Origin: DATFFO01 sp963772815
Lineage (GTDB): Bacteria; Actinomycetota; Acidimicrobiia; Spongiisociales; ZC4RG35
Reading direction: 5' to 3'
DNA length: 64,000 nucleotides
Assembly (NCBI GenBank): GCA_963772815.1
Contig: CAVYYV010000004.1
Coordinates: forward strand, 310,001 to 374,000
The position numbers and the translations under genes are program-made. Every line of letters begins with the position of its first letter. Within the stretch, counting starts at the first letter, position 1. A model generated the notes under the pieces. That model saw only the letters and a list, made by a program, of their open reading frames with translations, ran no database searches and was not told the DNA's origin. Shown piece after piece: positions 48,309 through 56,075 of this stretch.

Positions 48309-49148
48309 TCAGTCAGAAAAGGCCGGACAGCGGTCCTGGAAAGCACACCAGTCGCACAGCCTTCCCGGTCGGGGCGGGAACCGGTTCTCGGTCAGGGCCC
48401 GGGAGATTCGATTCCACAATGCCCGCAGCTGGCGCTCCATGGCGTCTAGCTGGCGGTCGTCGATCTGGCATCGATAGAGAGTGGGCCCGTTCAGATACAG
48501 CAGCCGGATCTCCGTCGGGGTCTCGCCCGTGCGCCTGCGAATGAGTAGGGCGTAGATCTTGAGAGCGAAGAACGCTCCGAAGGCATAGCGTTCCGGAGGA
48601 GCCTTTCCCGTCTTGTAGTCGGTGATGACGAGATGGCCGTCTTCGTCCCGGTCGATGCGGTCGAGGATGCCCCGGATGACGATTCCGTCCAGGTCCTCGG
48701 TCATGTCCATCTCCCGGTCGGTGGGCGCCACCACTGAGGGATCCTCGACGCTGAAGTAGTTGGCCAGCAGCTCCATTGACTCGAGGCCCCAGCTGCGCTC
48801 CGCCTCGACCGACTCGAACAGGTCCTCGTATTCTTCCTCGCCGCGCCTGTCGGTCCACGCCTGCCGGAACAGGTCATAGAGGCGATCAGGGGTCCGCTGG
48901 GAGGCGGGTAGGTCGTATAGCCACTGGAGGGCGAGATGCGCCGTGGTGCCCCTGGCCTGATGGACGGTGGTCGGCTCGGGCAGCCGGTCCACCGCTCGGA
49001 ACTTGAACAGTTGCGGGCAGGTCTTGAAATCCCCGGCCCGACTTGGGGAGAGCGTGCTGAGCGTGGTGAATCCGGATCCGTCGGGATCCGTGGCTTCCTG
49101 GGCGACACCCGTGGCCCGATCGCTGGCGGCGGCCGTGTCAACGGTCAT
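48309..49148 (-). CDS. RecB-family / Cas4-like PD-(D/E)XK nuclease
   Basis: 279 aa from the ATG at 49148; ATGs at 49160 and 49178 are alternatives. The stand-alone nuclease has an N-terminal SPSRAGDFKTCPQLFKF, QARGTTAHLALQWLYDLP (the helix with His), GILDRIDRDEDGHLVITDYKTGK carrying the catalytic Asp and Lys, and C-terminal CDWCAFQDRC. The four Cys (one N-terminal, three C-terminal) form the 4Fe-4S site of AddB/Cas4-type nucleases. Similar RecB-family exonucleases occur as single genes in many Actinobacteria. No cas genes or CRISPR repeats are near. Convergent with gdh across nine bases. Confidence 0.82.
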   Translation of the reverse strand: MTVDTAAASDRATGVAQEATDPDGSGFTTLSTLSPSRAGDFKTCPQLFKFRAVDRLPEPTTVHQARGTTAHLALQWLYDLPASQRTPDRLYDLFRQAWTDRRGEEEYEDLFESVEAERSWGLESMELLANYFSVEDPSVVAPTDREMDMTEDLDGIVIRGILDRIDRDEDGHLVITDYKTGKAPPERYAFGAFFALKIYALLIRRRTGETPTEIRLLYLNGPTLYRCQIDDRQLDAMERQLRALWNRISRALTENRFPPRPGRLCDWCAFQDRCPAFSD

Positions 49149-49205
49149 GTCGGGCACCATACAACAGGAGAGTGACACGTTTGTGATTCATCTCCCCGGT
49201 TCCGC

Positions 49206-49398
49206 CCTCCGGGGAGTGGCCGGAGGTGGGCCAGAATCGGCCCGGGGAATGGAAAGACCCCGAGAAAGTCTGTGCCGAAGCACCTACCCTCTCGGGGCCA
49301 TCCGGTCTTCCCTGGACTCCGGCCCGAAAGCCGGTCTCCTGGGGGACCTTCCGTAGCCGCCTCTCGGTGACTCCGGTCCGACTCGGGGTCGCCCCCGA
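49206..49398. ncRNA. Candidate structured RNA
   Basis: Five stem-loops in under 200 bases: 49206-49212/49220-49226, 49228-49232/49239-49243, 49258-49265/49290-49297 (8 bp, enclosing an inner GTGC-CGAA-GCAC hairpin), 49319-49323/49330-49334, and 49383-49388/49393-49398 with a TCGC loop. Such nested GC stems with CGAA-type loops fit a stable RNA. It does not show the conserved RNase P, tmRNA or SRP signatures. Strand is undecided. Confidence 0.3.
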
Positions 49399-49457
49399 TC
49401 CGGTAAGGAGCAAGGTAGGGCAGAGGGCGGGTGTCGTCAAGCTGAACGGATGGTTTC

Positions 49458-49560
49458 TTTTCGCGTCCTGAATCTGTCTTTCGCGACCCGATTCTCGGCT
49501 CTCACAGTTGTCCAAGATGGATGGAAATCGAGCGCGAAAAACAATCAGATGGTCGCGAAA
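49458..49560. promoter_or_regulatory. Cluster of four TTTCGCG/CGCGAAA motifs
   Basis: TTTTCGCG at 49458-49465 and TTTCGCGACC at 49479-49488 face CGCGAAAA at 49533-49540 and GGTCGCGAAA at 49551-49560. The two outer-inner pairs are perfect inverted repeats of 8 and 10 bp. The patch is distinctly more A+T-rich than its surroundings. It looks like an operator array or a paired protein-binding site. The target gene is not evident. Confidence 0.4.
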
Positions 49561-49885
49561 ACGAACCGCTCGATCGGCTTGCCCGCGCTCCGGCGTAGTG
49601 TCTACGTTGCCGTCAACGCTTCGGGGGTGACCTCGAGGCGTCCCGAAGGGGAGGAGACTTCCCGCCGGGTCCGGGAGTTGCTCGCAAGGGCAGTCTCGGA
49701 GGGTCCGACTTGGTCTGGTGCAACAGCCGGAACGAGCTCGGGGCTAACGCCCTGAGTCGTCGGATCGGAGGTTTCGGCCGCCGGTCCGCCAGACGGTCCC
49801 GGGATCCTCGGAGACGGGGGTCCGGCGGTTTCGACCGCTGCCCGCCGAGGCATGGGCATTGCCCATGTGGACGAAGCGGGAAGGA

Positions 49886-49935
49886 GAGCCCCGAGAGGGT
49901 TGAGGCTTAGGCCTTGACTCCCTCGGGGCTTCTCT
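49886..49935 (+). terminator. Hairpin with weak pyrimidine tail
   Basis: Arms 49887-49895 (AGCCCCGAG) and 49922-49930 (CTCGGGGCT) are perfectly complementary. An inner AGGC-TTAG-GCCT hairpin sits in the loop, and a TCTCTCTGTTT tail follows. Terminator-like for a plus-strand transcript from the hairpin-rich region, but no gene is known upstream. Confidence 0.35.
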
Positions 49936-50015
49936 CTGTTTGATGGTGGTCCGACTGCGGGCCCGCGCGCCCGAGGTGAGGGGCCGACGCGCCCGAGGTG
50001 GGGGCTGAGGGCCGT

Positions 50016-50081
50016 GCCCCGAACAGACGCCGGTCGGCCCACTTGCCTCCGCCTTTGCCCCCCTGCCCCAAGGGCAGGGGG
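50016..50081. repeat. Dispersed repeat, copy A
   Basis: Begins with the 24-mer block GCCCCGAACAGACGCCGG plus TCGGCC and ends with GGGCAGGGGG. The first block recurs at 52497-52520 with one mismatch and the second at 52574-52583. The spacing between blocks is 56 here and 77 in copy B, so an indel of about 21 bases separates them. Copies lie either side of the PH and acyl-CoA ligase genes. Confidence 0.6.
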
Positions 50082-50107
50082 AAGGGACCCCAGGCCGTAG
50101 GCCTGGG
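50059..50107. terminator. Tandem GC hairpins before the PH-domain gene
   Basis: A 10-bp stem (50059-50068/50072-50081, 3-base loop) is followed by an 8-bp stem (50089-50096/50100-50107, loop GTA). Both are perfect. There is no T-run on either strand, so they may stop transcripts by structure alone or be part of the dispersed repeat. Confidence 0.35.
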
Positions 50108-50199
50108 ATAGTGGGGAGCACCGGCTGAACCCGACGTGTCAACTCTGTCCCACACCCCCATCCGGTCACCGGGCCGGTGGGCCGGTTACGCTCCCCGGC

Positions 50200-50802
50200 A
50201 TGGGATATCCACAACGATTGCTCAGTCCTGACGAGGTGGTGGTGGCGGAGTTTCGGCCCCATTGGAGCCGGACACTCAAGGAGATCGCCTTGAGCGTGCT
50301 GGTAGCTGTGATTCTGATCCTTTTGGCCACGTTGGTGGATTTCTCATCCAAGGGATGGGTGATGCTGGCCATTGGAGTGGTGTGGTTGTTGCTCGTGATC
50401 CGCGGCTTGCTGCGCTGGTGGTTCACGGAGCACGTCATCACCAACGAACGCGTGATCTACCGGGCGGGGATCTTCTCCCGTCATGGAAAGGAGATCCCGC
50501 TCGAGGTCATCAACGACGTCTCGTTCAAGCAGACTGCCTGGGAGAGGATGATACGTTCCGGCGATCTCGTCATAGAGTCTGCAGGAGAGATGGGCCAGAG
50601 CTACTACGAGGACATCCCCCGTCCAGAGGAGATCCAGACCGTCATCTACAAGGTGCGGGAGGATCGCATGCTGCACATCGAGGGCGGGGGCGGGCCCGGC
50701 ACCATCTCCAAGGCCGAGCAACTACAGATCCTGTCCCGCTTGCACGACGATGGCAAGCTGACGGACGAGGAGTTCGAAGCCGAAAAGCGCAACCTGAGCT
50801 AG
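50200..50802 (+). CDS. PH (bPH_2/DUF304) domain membrane protein with SHOCT tail
   Basis: 200 aa from the ATG at 50200. A short cytoplasmic start, two membrane helices (about 30-48 and 52-72), then a bacterial PH domain (YxxxxVITNERVIYRAGIFSRHGKEIPLEVINDVSFKQTAWERM is its core). It finishes with a 35-residue SHOCT motif (about 167-200) containing QLQILSRLHDDGKLTDEEFEAEK. SHOCT segments are found on many membrane and multi-subunit proteins and may mediate oligomerisation. Function unknown. The acyl-CoA ligase starts 10 bases downstream, so the two are probably one operon. Confidence 0.85.
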   Translation: MGYPQRLLSPDEVVVAEFRPHWSRTLKEIALSVLVAVILILLATLVDFSSKGWVMLAIGVVWLLLVIRGLLRWWFTEHVITNERVIYRAGIFSRHGKEIPLEVINDVSFKQTAWERMIRSGDLVIESAGEMGQSYYEDIPRPEEIQTVIYKVREDRMLHIEGGGGPGTISKAEQLQILSRLHDDGKLTDEEFEAEKRNLS

Positions 50803-50811
50803 GAGGCAGGC

Positions 50812-52422
50812 ATGACGCATATGCAAGACGACTTTCCGCTTCTCCTCTCCACGCTCTACGAGCAGGGAGTGAGACTCCATCCCGATCGTGAGATCGTGTC
50901 GGTGGATTCGGATCGGAAGCTAACCCGGACCACCTATGGGGAGACGGACAAGCGGATCCGTCGCCTGGCCGCAGCGGTGGCCGATCGTCTCGGAATCGAC
51001 CAGGGGGGAGTGGTGGGCACCTTCGCCTGGAACAACATCCGCCACCACGAGCTCTACTGGGCGTTGTCCAACTCTGGCCGCGTCTGCCACACGATCAACC
51101 TCAGGCTGTTCGCCGACCAGGTCACCTACATCGTCAATCATGCGGGCGATGAGGCGATCTTCATCGACCCCGATCTCGTCCCTCTGCTGGCGCCGATCGC
51201 CAAGACCCTGGAGACCGTGCGGACTTTTGTGGTCATGGGCGACTCGGCCGATGACAGGCTTCCCAACTCGATCGCCTACGAGGAACTGATCGATGGGATC
51301 GACGGAGTCGACGAATGGCCGTTGCTCGACGATCACTCACCGATGATGTTCTGCTACACGTCGGGCACCACCGGCAACCCCAAGGGTGTGGCTTACACAC
51401 AGCGATCCACCTATTTGCACACCATCTCCAACCTGGCCAATTTCCCGATCGGTCCCGAAGACAACGTGCTTCCGGTGGTGCCCATGTTCCACGCCGCTGC
51501 GTGGGGCTACCCATTCATGGCCGTGACCCGCGGGGCCAAACTCACCTACCCTGGGCCCGACCTCAGCCCACAAGGCCTGGTCAGGCTGTTCTCGGATGAG
51601 AAGGTCAGCTTCTCGGCCGGAGTCCCCACGGTCTGGTTGGGAGTCCAGCAGTACCTCGACGAGCACCCCGAGGCCGACGTCTCGTCCATGCGCGCTTTCC
51701 TATGCGGAGGCTCGGCGGTTCCCCGGTCGATGATCGACTGGTACTGGCGCAACCGGGGCATCCTGGTCCAGCAGGGCTGGGGAATGACAGAGACCAACCC
51801 AATCGCGTCTGTGGCAATCCTCAAACCGCATATGGTCGACTGGGACTGGGAGAGGAAGCTCGATTACCTGGAGACGGCCGGAGTCCCGATTCCCGGCCTC
51901 CAGGTCAAGATCGTCGACGACGGCGGAGACCCTCTGCCCCACGATGGCGAGGCATTCGGCGAGTTGCTGATTCGGGGTCCCTGGATCGCGGCCGAGTACT
52001 ACAAGGACCCACGCTCGGCCGAGCAGTTCGTGGACGGATGGCTCCGCACCGGCGACGTGTGCAAGATCGACCCCGAGGGCTATATCCGGATCACGGATCG
52101 GTCCAAGGACGTGATCAAGTCCGGCGGTGAGTGGATCAGCTCGCTCGACCTCGAGAACACGCTCATGGCGCACCCCGGGGTCGCCGAGGCAACCGTGGTG
52201 GGGCTCAAGCACCAGAAGTGGCAGGAGCGTCCCGTCGCCTTCGTGGTCCGCGCTCCCAATGCCCAGCCCACCGAGGAGGAGCTGATCGAGTTCCTATCCG
52301 ACAAGGTCGCCTCGTGGTGGCTCCCCGACAAGGTGGTGTTCATCGATCAGATCCCCAAGACCGGCACCGGCAAGTTCGACAAGAAGGTCGTCCGCGATGA
52401 GTACGCCGACCTTCTCCTCTGA
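50812..52422 (+). CDS. Fatty-acyl-CoA synthetase (AMP-dependent ligase)
   Basis: 536 aa; ATG at 50812 has AGGAGG five bases upstream. ANL-superfamily motifs are all present: CYTSGTTGNPKGV (about 180-192), the aromatic stretch VVPMFHAAAWGYPF, GWGMTETNP (about 323-331), WLRTGDVCKIDPEGYIRITDRSKDVIKSGGEWIS, and the C-terminal catalytic Lys in KTGTGKFDKK. It activates a medium or long-chain fatty acid to the acyl-CoA. The long-chain family GMTET motif favours this over acetyl-CoA synthetase. It could supply the polyketide pathway 1 kb downstream, but its operon is separate and a role in general fatty-acid metabolism is as likely. Confidence 0.9.
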   Translation: MTHMQDDFPLLLSTLYEQGVRLHPDREIVSVDSDRKLTRTTYGETDKRIRRLAAAVADRLGIDQGGVVGTFAWNNIRHHELYWALSNSGRVCHTINLRLFADQVTYIVNHAGDEAIFIDPDLVPLLAPIAKTLETVRTFVVMGDSADDRLPNSIAYEELIDGIDGVDEWPLLDDHSPMMFCYTSGTTGNPKGVAYTQRSTYLHTISNLANFPIGPEDNVLPVVPMFHAAAWGYPFMAVTRGAKLTYPGPDLSPQGLVRLFSDEKVSFSAGVPTVWLGVQQYLDEHPEADVSSMRAFLCGGSAVPRSMIDWYWRNRGILVQQGWGMTETNPIASVAILKPHMVDWDWERKLDYLETAGVPIPGLQVKIVDDGGDPLPHDGEAFGELLIRGPWIAAEYYKDPRSAEQFVDGWLRTGDVCKIDPEGYIRITDRSKDVIKSGGEWISSLDLENTLMAHPGVAEATVVGLKHQKWQERPVAFVVRAPNAQPTEEELIEFLSDKVASWWLPDKVVFIDQIPKTGTGKFDKKVVRDEYADLLL

Positions 52423-52496
52423 TGGTCACCCGAGTTCGGGGCCGGCGGGTCTGACCCGGTGGGTCGGGAACCCACCTACTGGCTGTTAGGGGCACG

Positions 52497-52583
52497 GCCC
52501 CGAACAGACGCCGGCCGGCCGATACGCCGCCCGCGCGATAGCTTCGTTTAGCTTCGTCTTTCTGCCGCAGGCAGGGCAGGGGG
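52497..52583. repeat. Dispersed repeat, copy B
   Basis: Same opening block as copy A (23 of 24 bases identical, 52497-52520) and same closing GGGCAGGGGG. Between them is a CGAAGCTA-type direct repeat (ACGAAGCTAA/ACGAAGCTAT on the minus strand) absent from copy A. A CTGCC-GCA-GGCAG hairpin lies near 52562-52575. Confidence 0.55.
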
Positions 52584-52604
52584 CCGTGTTGGTAGGGGAT
52601 GCCC

Positions 52605-52868
52605 CTACTCGACCTCCACCAGCTCTCCCGACGTGAGGTCCAGGACGAATTCCTTGGGGCTCCTCGAGTCTGCGATCCACCTGGCCAGGCGCGCTCCGGC
52701 CTGGCGAACCAGCCACCAGGCGTAATCTTCGGTGTTGGTGAACTTCTCGCGTTCGGCCCGCGCCACCGATACGGCGTCGGACTCTTCGGCGAACGTCCCC
52801 AGCAGCCGTTCCTCCGGCGGCTCCAGGGGGTCCGCCTTGCGATCAATGAACTCCACAGCCTCGAACAT
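52605..52868 (-). CDS. Small conserved-looking hypothetical protein
   Basis: 87 aa from an ATG at 52868. The protein is acidic and well ordered: strand VEFIDRKADPLEPPEE, a helical middle with DYAWWLVRQAGARLARWIADS, and a final strand pair EFVLDLTSGELVEVE. No family recognised. The even composition, lack of low complexity and terminal strand pattern argue for a real cytoplasmic protein. It is the only gene on its strand here, convergent with the acyl-CoA ligase. Confidence 0.6.
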   Translation of the reverse strand: MFEAVEFIDRKADPLEPPEERLLGTFAEESDAVSVARAEREKFTNTEDYAWWLVRQAGARLARWIADSRSPKEFVLDLTSGELVEVE

Positions 52869-53209
52869 GCCCTGCCCTTTCGCTCGGTCGACAATCTAGT
52901 GGCGGATCACCGAAATGGAATGTCCGCCTTCCGATGGAGGGCCGCAAGGCCCACGCCGGGGGTCTAGTACAGATCAGCGCCGTTGCTATTCTGAGTCGAG
53001 GATGGGTTGGGAACGGCTTGCCTCGCAAGCGGAGTGGGTCTGTGCTGCCGCCGTATGTGCCCCTGGGCTGGCCCGGGGACACCTTCGGATTGCACCAGGG
53101 TCGCCTCAGTGAACTCGGTTGCCACGGCTGCGTGCTGGTCGGGTGAACGCTTCTCTCCCACGACCGAAGATGGCTGGGCCTTCGATTGACTCGCTGACTG
53201 GAGCGGCCG
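52869..53209. other. Intergenic region before the polyketide genes
   Basis: 341 bases without a convincing gene. It must carry the promoter of the dehydrogenase-adenylation-carrier-PKS run and that of the small minus-strand gene. Only small hairpins are seen (such as GGGCC-GCAA-GGCCC near 52936-52949). No clear -35/-10 pair or operator was identified. GGAG six bases before the ATG at 53210 is the ribosome-binding site. Confidence 0.5.
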
Positions 53210-54355
53210 ATGGATTTTGGGTGGACGGAAGAACAACTCGGCCTCAGGGATGCGGTCGTCGAGTTCGCCCGCAACGAGCTCAACCAAGATCTGATGGGGC
53301 GCGACAAGCGCGGGGAGTTCTGGCGGGAAGGCTGGAAGATGTGTGCCGACTTCGGCCTGCAAGGCCTGCCCATGCCCCGGCGCTACGGAGGCGCTGAGGC
53401 CGATATCCTCACCACCATCCTGGTGATGGAGGGCCTGGGGGCAGGCTGTCGGGACAACGGTCTCGTCTTCGCGCTCAACGCCCAGATCTGGAGCGTCCAG
53501 CATCCCATCGTGGCCTTCGGCACTGAACGGCAGAAGGACCGGTACCTCCCGGGGCTGTGCGATGGCACCCTGATCGGAGCCCATGGCATGACCGAGCCCG
53601 GCTCGGGCTCGGATGCGTTCAGCCTCCGGACCCGTGCGGTCAAGAAGGGCGACGGATACGTGCTGGACGGCACCAAGACCTTCGTCACCAGTGCCCCCCA
53701 TTCCGACCTGGCCGTGGTGTTCGCCAGCACCGATCCCGACCTGGGCAGATGGGGCATGTCCGCATTCCTGGTCGAGCGCGACACACCCGGATTCGAGCTG
53801 GGCCATGAGATCGAGAAGATGGGGCTCCGCACGGCACCGATGGGCGAGCTGGTCTTCTCGGAGTGCTACGTCCCGGAGGAGAACCGGCTGGGCCCGGAAG
53901 GGGCCGGGGCGGCCATCTTCAACGATTCGATGGAATGGGAGCGCGGCTCGATTCTCGCCAGCAATGTCGGAGCCATGGAGCGCCAACTCGAAGCGAGCGT
54001 CGCCTATGCGCGGTCGCGCGAGCAGTTCGGCCAACAGATCGGGAAATTCCAGTCTGTTTCCAACCGCATCGCCGACATGAAGGTTCGTCTCGAGACTGCC
54101 CGTCTCATGCTCTACAAGGCTGCCTGGCTGAAGGCCAACGGGAAGCCGGCGGCGCTGGAGTCGGCGATCGCCAAGCTCTACCTCAGTGAGTGCTTTGTCG
54201 CATCGAGCCAGGATGCGATGCGCATCCACGGGGGCTACGGGTACACGACCGAGTTCGGGATCGAACGCGACCTGCGCGACGCAATGGGTGGCACGCTCTA
54301 CTCGGGCACCTCCGACATCCAGCGCAACATCGTTGCCGGGTGGATGGGCCTATGA
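53210..54355 (+). CDS. Acyl-CoA dehydrogenase homologue, probable prolyl-carrier dehydrogenase
   Basis: 381 aa, a full acyl-CoA dehydrogenase fold with MTEPGSGSDA (FAD-binding strand region, 127-136), GTKTFVTSAP and the C-terminal GGYGYT/ERDLRDA helix. In common acyl-CoA dehydrogenases the catalytic base is Glu in YEGT near the C-terminus; here that site reads YSGTSDIQ. A Glu at position 244 (MEWERGS) instead matches the place used by isovaleryl-CoA dehydrogenase and by the oxidases acting on prolyl-carrier proteins. Being followed by a proline-type adenylation enzyme and a carrier protein, it is best explained as the oxidase that turns prolyl-S-carrier into a pyrroline or pyrrole derivative with FAD. 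Fatty-acid oxidation is the alternative. Confidence 0.8.
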   Translation: MDFGWTEEQLGLRDAVVEFARNELNQDLMGRDKRGEFWREGWKMCADFGLQGLPMPRRYGGAEADILTTILVMEGLGAGCRDNGLVFALNAQIWSVQHPIVAFGTERQKDRYLPGLCDGTLIGAHGMTEPGSGSDAFSLRTRAVKKGDGYVLDGTKTFVTSAPHSDLAVVFASTDPDLGRWGMSAFLVERDTPGFELGHEIEKMGLRTAPMGELVFSECYVPEENRLGPEGAGAAIFNDSMEWERGSILASNVGAMERQLEASVAYARSREQFGQQIGKFQSVSNRIADMKVRLETARLMLYKAAWLKANGKPAALESAIAKLYLSECFVASSQDAMRIHGGYGYTTEFGIERDLRDAMGGTLYSGTSDIQRNIVAGWMGL

Positions 54356-54443
54356 GGCGGGTGCGTGGGTGTGTGAGATTGACCGAGAAGTTCGCGATTC
54401 GCGTGGGCGGGTCGGTGACCTTCGCTCCAGGAAGGCCAGGACG

Positions 54444-56075
54444 ATGACCGCCGCCGGATCGGTCGGGTCGAAGGTGCCGAATGCCTTCGAGGCGTTTCCG
54501 GCCCGATTCTCCCGTCTAGACGACCTGGTAGCCGCCACTGCTCGCCGTAGCCCCGAAGCGTTGGCCGTCAAGGCGCCCCAAGGCCGGCTCACATACGGGG
54601 AGTTGGACGAGCGGGCCAACCAGATGGCCCGTGCTCTCACGGATCTGGGGGTGGGGTACGGCGACCGGGTTGGGATCTGGGCCGACAAGTCGGTCGACAC
54701 GGTGGCGGCGATGCAGGCGGCCCTGCGCCTGGGCGCGGCCTACGTGCCGCTGGATCCCTCGGCGCCGGTGGCACGAACGAGGGCGGTGATGAGCGACTGC
54801 GAGATGGCTGCTCTCGTCACGACCGAGACCCGGGCGGCCCAGGTGCTCACCGATGACGTGGCGGGCATGGCCAGGCTGCTCCTCGATGAGGCCCGACCCG
54901 GGGAAGGTCCCCATGAGGTGGTCGACTACTCGCCCCGGCCGGTAGACCGGGTCGATGTCGATCCCGATGACATGGCCTACATCCTCTACACGTCCGGTTC
55001 CACCGGAACACCCAAGGGCGTTTGCATCAGCCACCGGAATGCGCTGGCGGTGATCGAGTGGGCCGCGCAGGAGTTGGCCGTGACCTCCGCCGATCGCCTC
55101 TCCAACCACGCCCCGTTCCACTTCGACCTCTCGGTGCTGGACCTGTACATGGCTTTCCTGTCGGGCGCCACGGTCACCCTCATCCCGGATGGGATGTCCT
55201 ATGTGCCCTCCCGCCTGGTCGAATTCCTGCTGGCCGAGGAGATCACCGTCTGGTATTCGGTACCCTCGGCACTGATCCTGATGATGGAGCAGGGCGGCCT
55301 CGTCGATCTTCCGTCGGTGCCCGTCCGGGCATTCGTGTTCGCGGGTGAGCCGTTCCCCATCACTCACCTGAGGCGTCTCGTGGAGCGCTGGCCCAAGGCC
55401 CGCTTTCTGAATTTCTACGGTCCCACCGAGACCAACGTGTGCACGTTCCACGAGGTCGCGGAGATAGATGACGGTCGCACCCATCCGGTGCCGATCGGAA
55501 GAGCTTGCTCAGGTGATCGGGTCTGGGCGGTGAGAGACGATGGTGGAGTGGCCGGGCCTGGTGAGGTGGGTGAGTTGATGGTCGAAGGGCCCACGGTGCT
55601 ATTGGGGTATTGGGGTCATCCTCGGCACGGAGACGGACCCTACGCCACCGGTGACCTGGTCCGCCTGGAAGAAGACGGTACGTACCACTACCTGGGCCGC
55701 CGCGATCACATGGTCAAGGTCCGCGGCCATCGGATCGAGCTCGGGGACATCGAAGCAGCCCTGCACGCATTCCCCGGCGTGAAGGAGGCGGCGGTGGTCG
55801 TGTCGGGTTCGGGTGTGGAGGCGCGGCTCGTCGCCTATTGCGCCACCGATGCGGCGCCGAAGCCGACTCTGCTCGAGATCAAACGGCATTGTGCCGAACG
55901 GCTCCCTCGCTACATGATCGTCGATCGAGTCCATTTCGTGCCCCGCCTCCCCCGGACTCGGAATGGAAAGGTCGATCGTCTGACCCTCGCCGGGAAAGTA
56001 GAAGACGAACGCTCCGGGCCGACGGGTTTGGGGACGGCGCAGAGACGAGCAAACGGAACAGGAGAACCAAAGTGA
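54444..56075 (+). CDS. Stand-alone adenylation enzyme, probably L-proline:carrier-protein ligase
   Basis: 543 aa from the ATG at 54444 (GGAAGG about 8 bases upstream); the long upstream frame is a shadow of the dehydrogenase. NRPS-type adenylation motifs: A3 YTSGSTGTPKG (182-192), A4 FHFDLS (225-230), A5 NFYGPTE, A7 YATGDLV, A8 RDHMVKVRGHRIELGDIE, and A10 with the catalytic Lys in RTRNGKVDR. By hand alignment to GrsA, the eight pocket positions read D-L-L-Y-V-A-F-V, close to the D-L-L-Y-L-A-L-V of proline-activating PltF/RedM-type enzymes. It should make prolyl-AMP and load the carrier encoded next. No condensation or carrier domain is fused. Confidence 0.85.
   Translation: MTAAGSVGSKVPNAFEAFPARFSRLDDLVAATARRSPEALAVKAPQGRLTYGELDERANQMARALTDLGVGYGDRVGIWADKSVDTVAAMQAALRLGAAYVPLDPSAPVARTRAVMSDCEMAALVTTETRAAQVLTDDVAGMARLLLDEARPGEGPHEVVDYSPRPVDRVDVDPDDMAYILYTSGSTGTPKGVCISHRNALAVIEWAAQELAVTSADRLSNHAPFHFDLSVLDLYMAFLSGATVTLIPDGMSYVPSRLVEFLLAEEITVWYSVPSALILMMEQGGLVDLPSVPVRAFVFAGEPFPITHLRRLVERWPKARFLNFYGPTETNVCTFHEVAEIDDGRTHPVPIGRACSGDRVWAVRDDGGVAGPGEVGELMVEGPTVLLGYWGHPRHGDGPYATGDLVRLEEDGTYHYLGRRDHMVKVRGHRIELGDIEAALHAFPGVKEAAVVVSGSGVEARLVAYCATDAAPKPTLLEIKRHCAERLPRYMIVDRVHFVPRLPRTRNGKVDRLTLAGKVEDERSGPTGLGTAQRRANGTGEPK

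Larger units (their letters stand above)
49149..50199. other. One-kilobase hairpin-rich non-coding region
   Basis: No frame here looks like protein: the open frames are Pro/Gly/Arg-rich shadows without motifs. The stretch is packed with perfect or near-perfect hairpins. It also has a cluster of TTTCGCG/CGCGAAA motifs, a CATGGGCA palindrome (49851-49867), a short direct repeat GCGCCCGAGGTG (49967-49978 and 49989-50000) and one copy of a dispersed repeat near its right end. The elements are listed separately. Confidence 0.6.

Noticed and set aside
48309..49148. Cas4 and a CRISPR locus
   Set aside because: The nuclease has the Cas4-like Cys pattern but no cas genes or repeats are present; stand-alone RecB-family copies are common in Actinobacteria.
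49501..49520. TTGTCCAAG as a DnaA box and possible origin
   Set aside because: Two mismatches to the actinobacterial consensus, single copy, and no dnaA or dnaN nearby.
49450..49755. Open frame of 101 codons in the hairpin-rich region
   Set aside because: No recognisable motif, no ribosome-binding site, and it crosses the inverted-repeat cluster.
52486..52716. Minus-strand frame with a CPACGRK zinc-ribbon-like stretch
   Set aside because: The stretch lies in the dispersed repeat, and the rest of the frame is antiphase to the better-supported small gene at 52605-52868.
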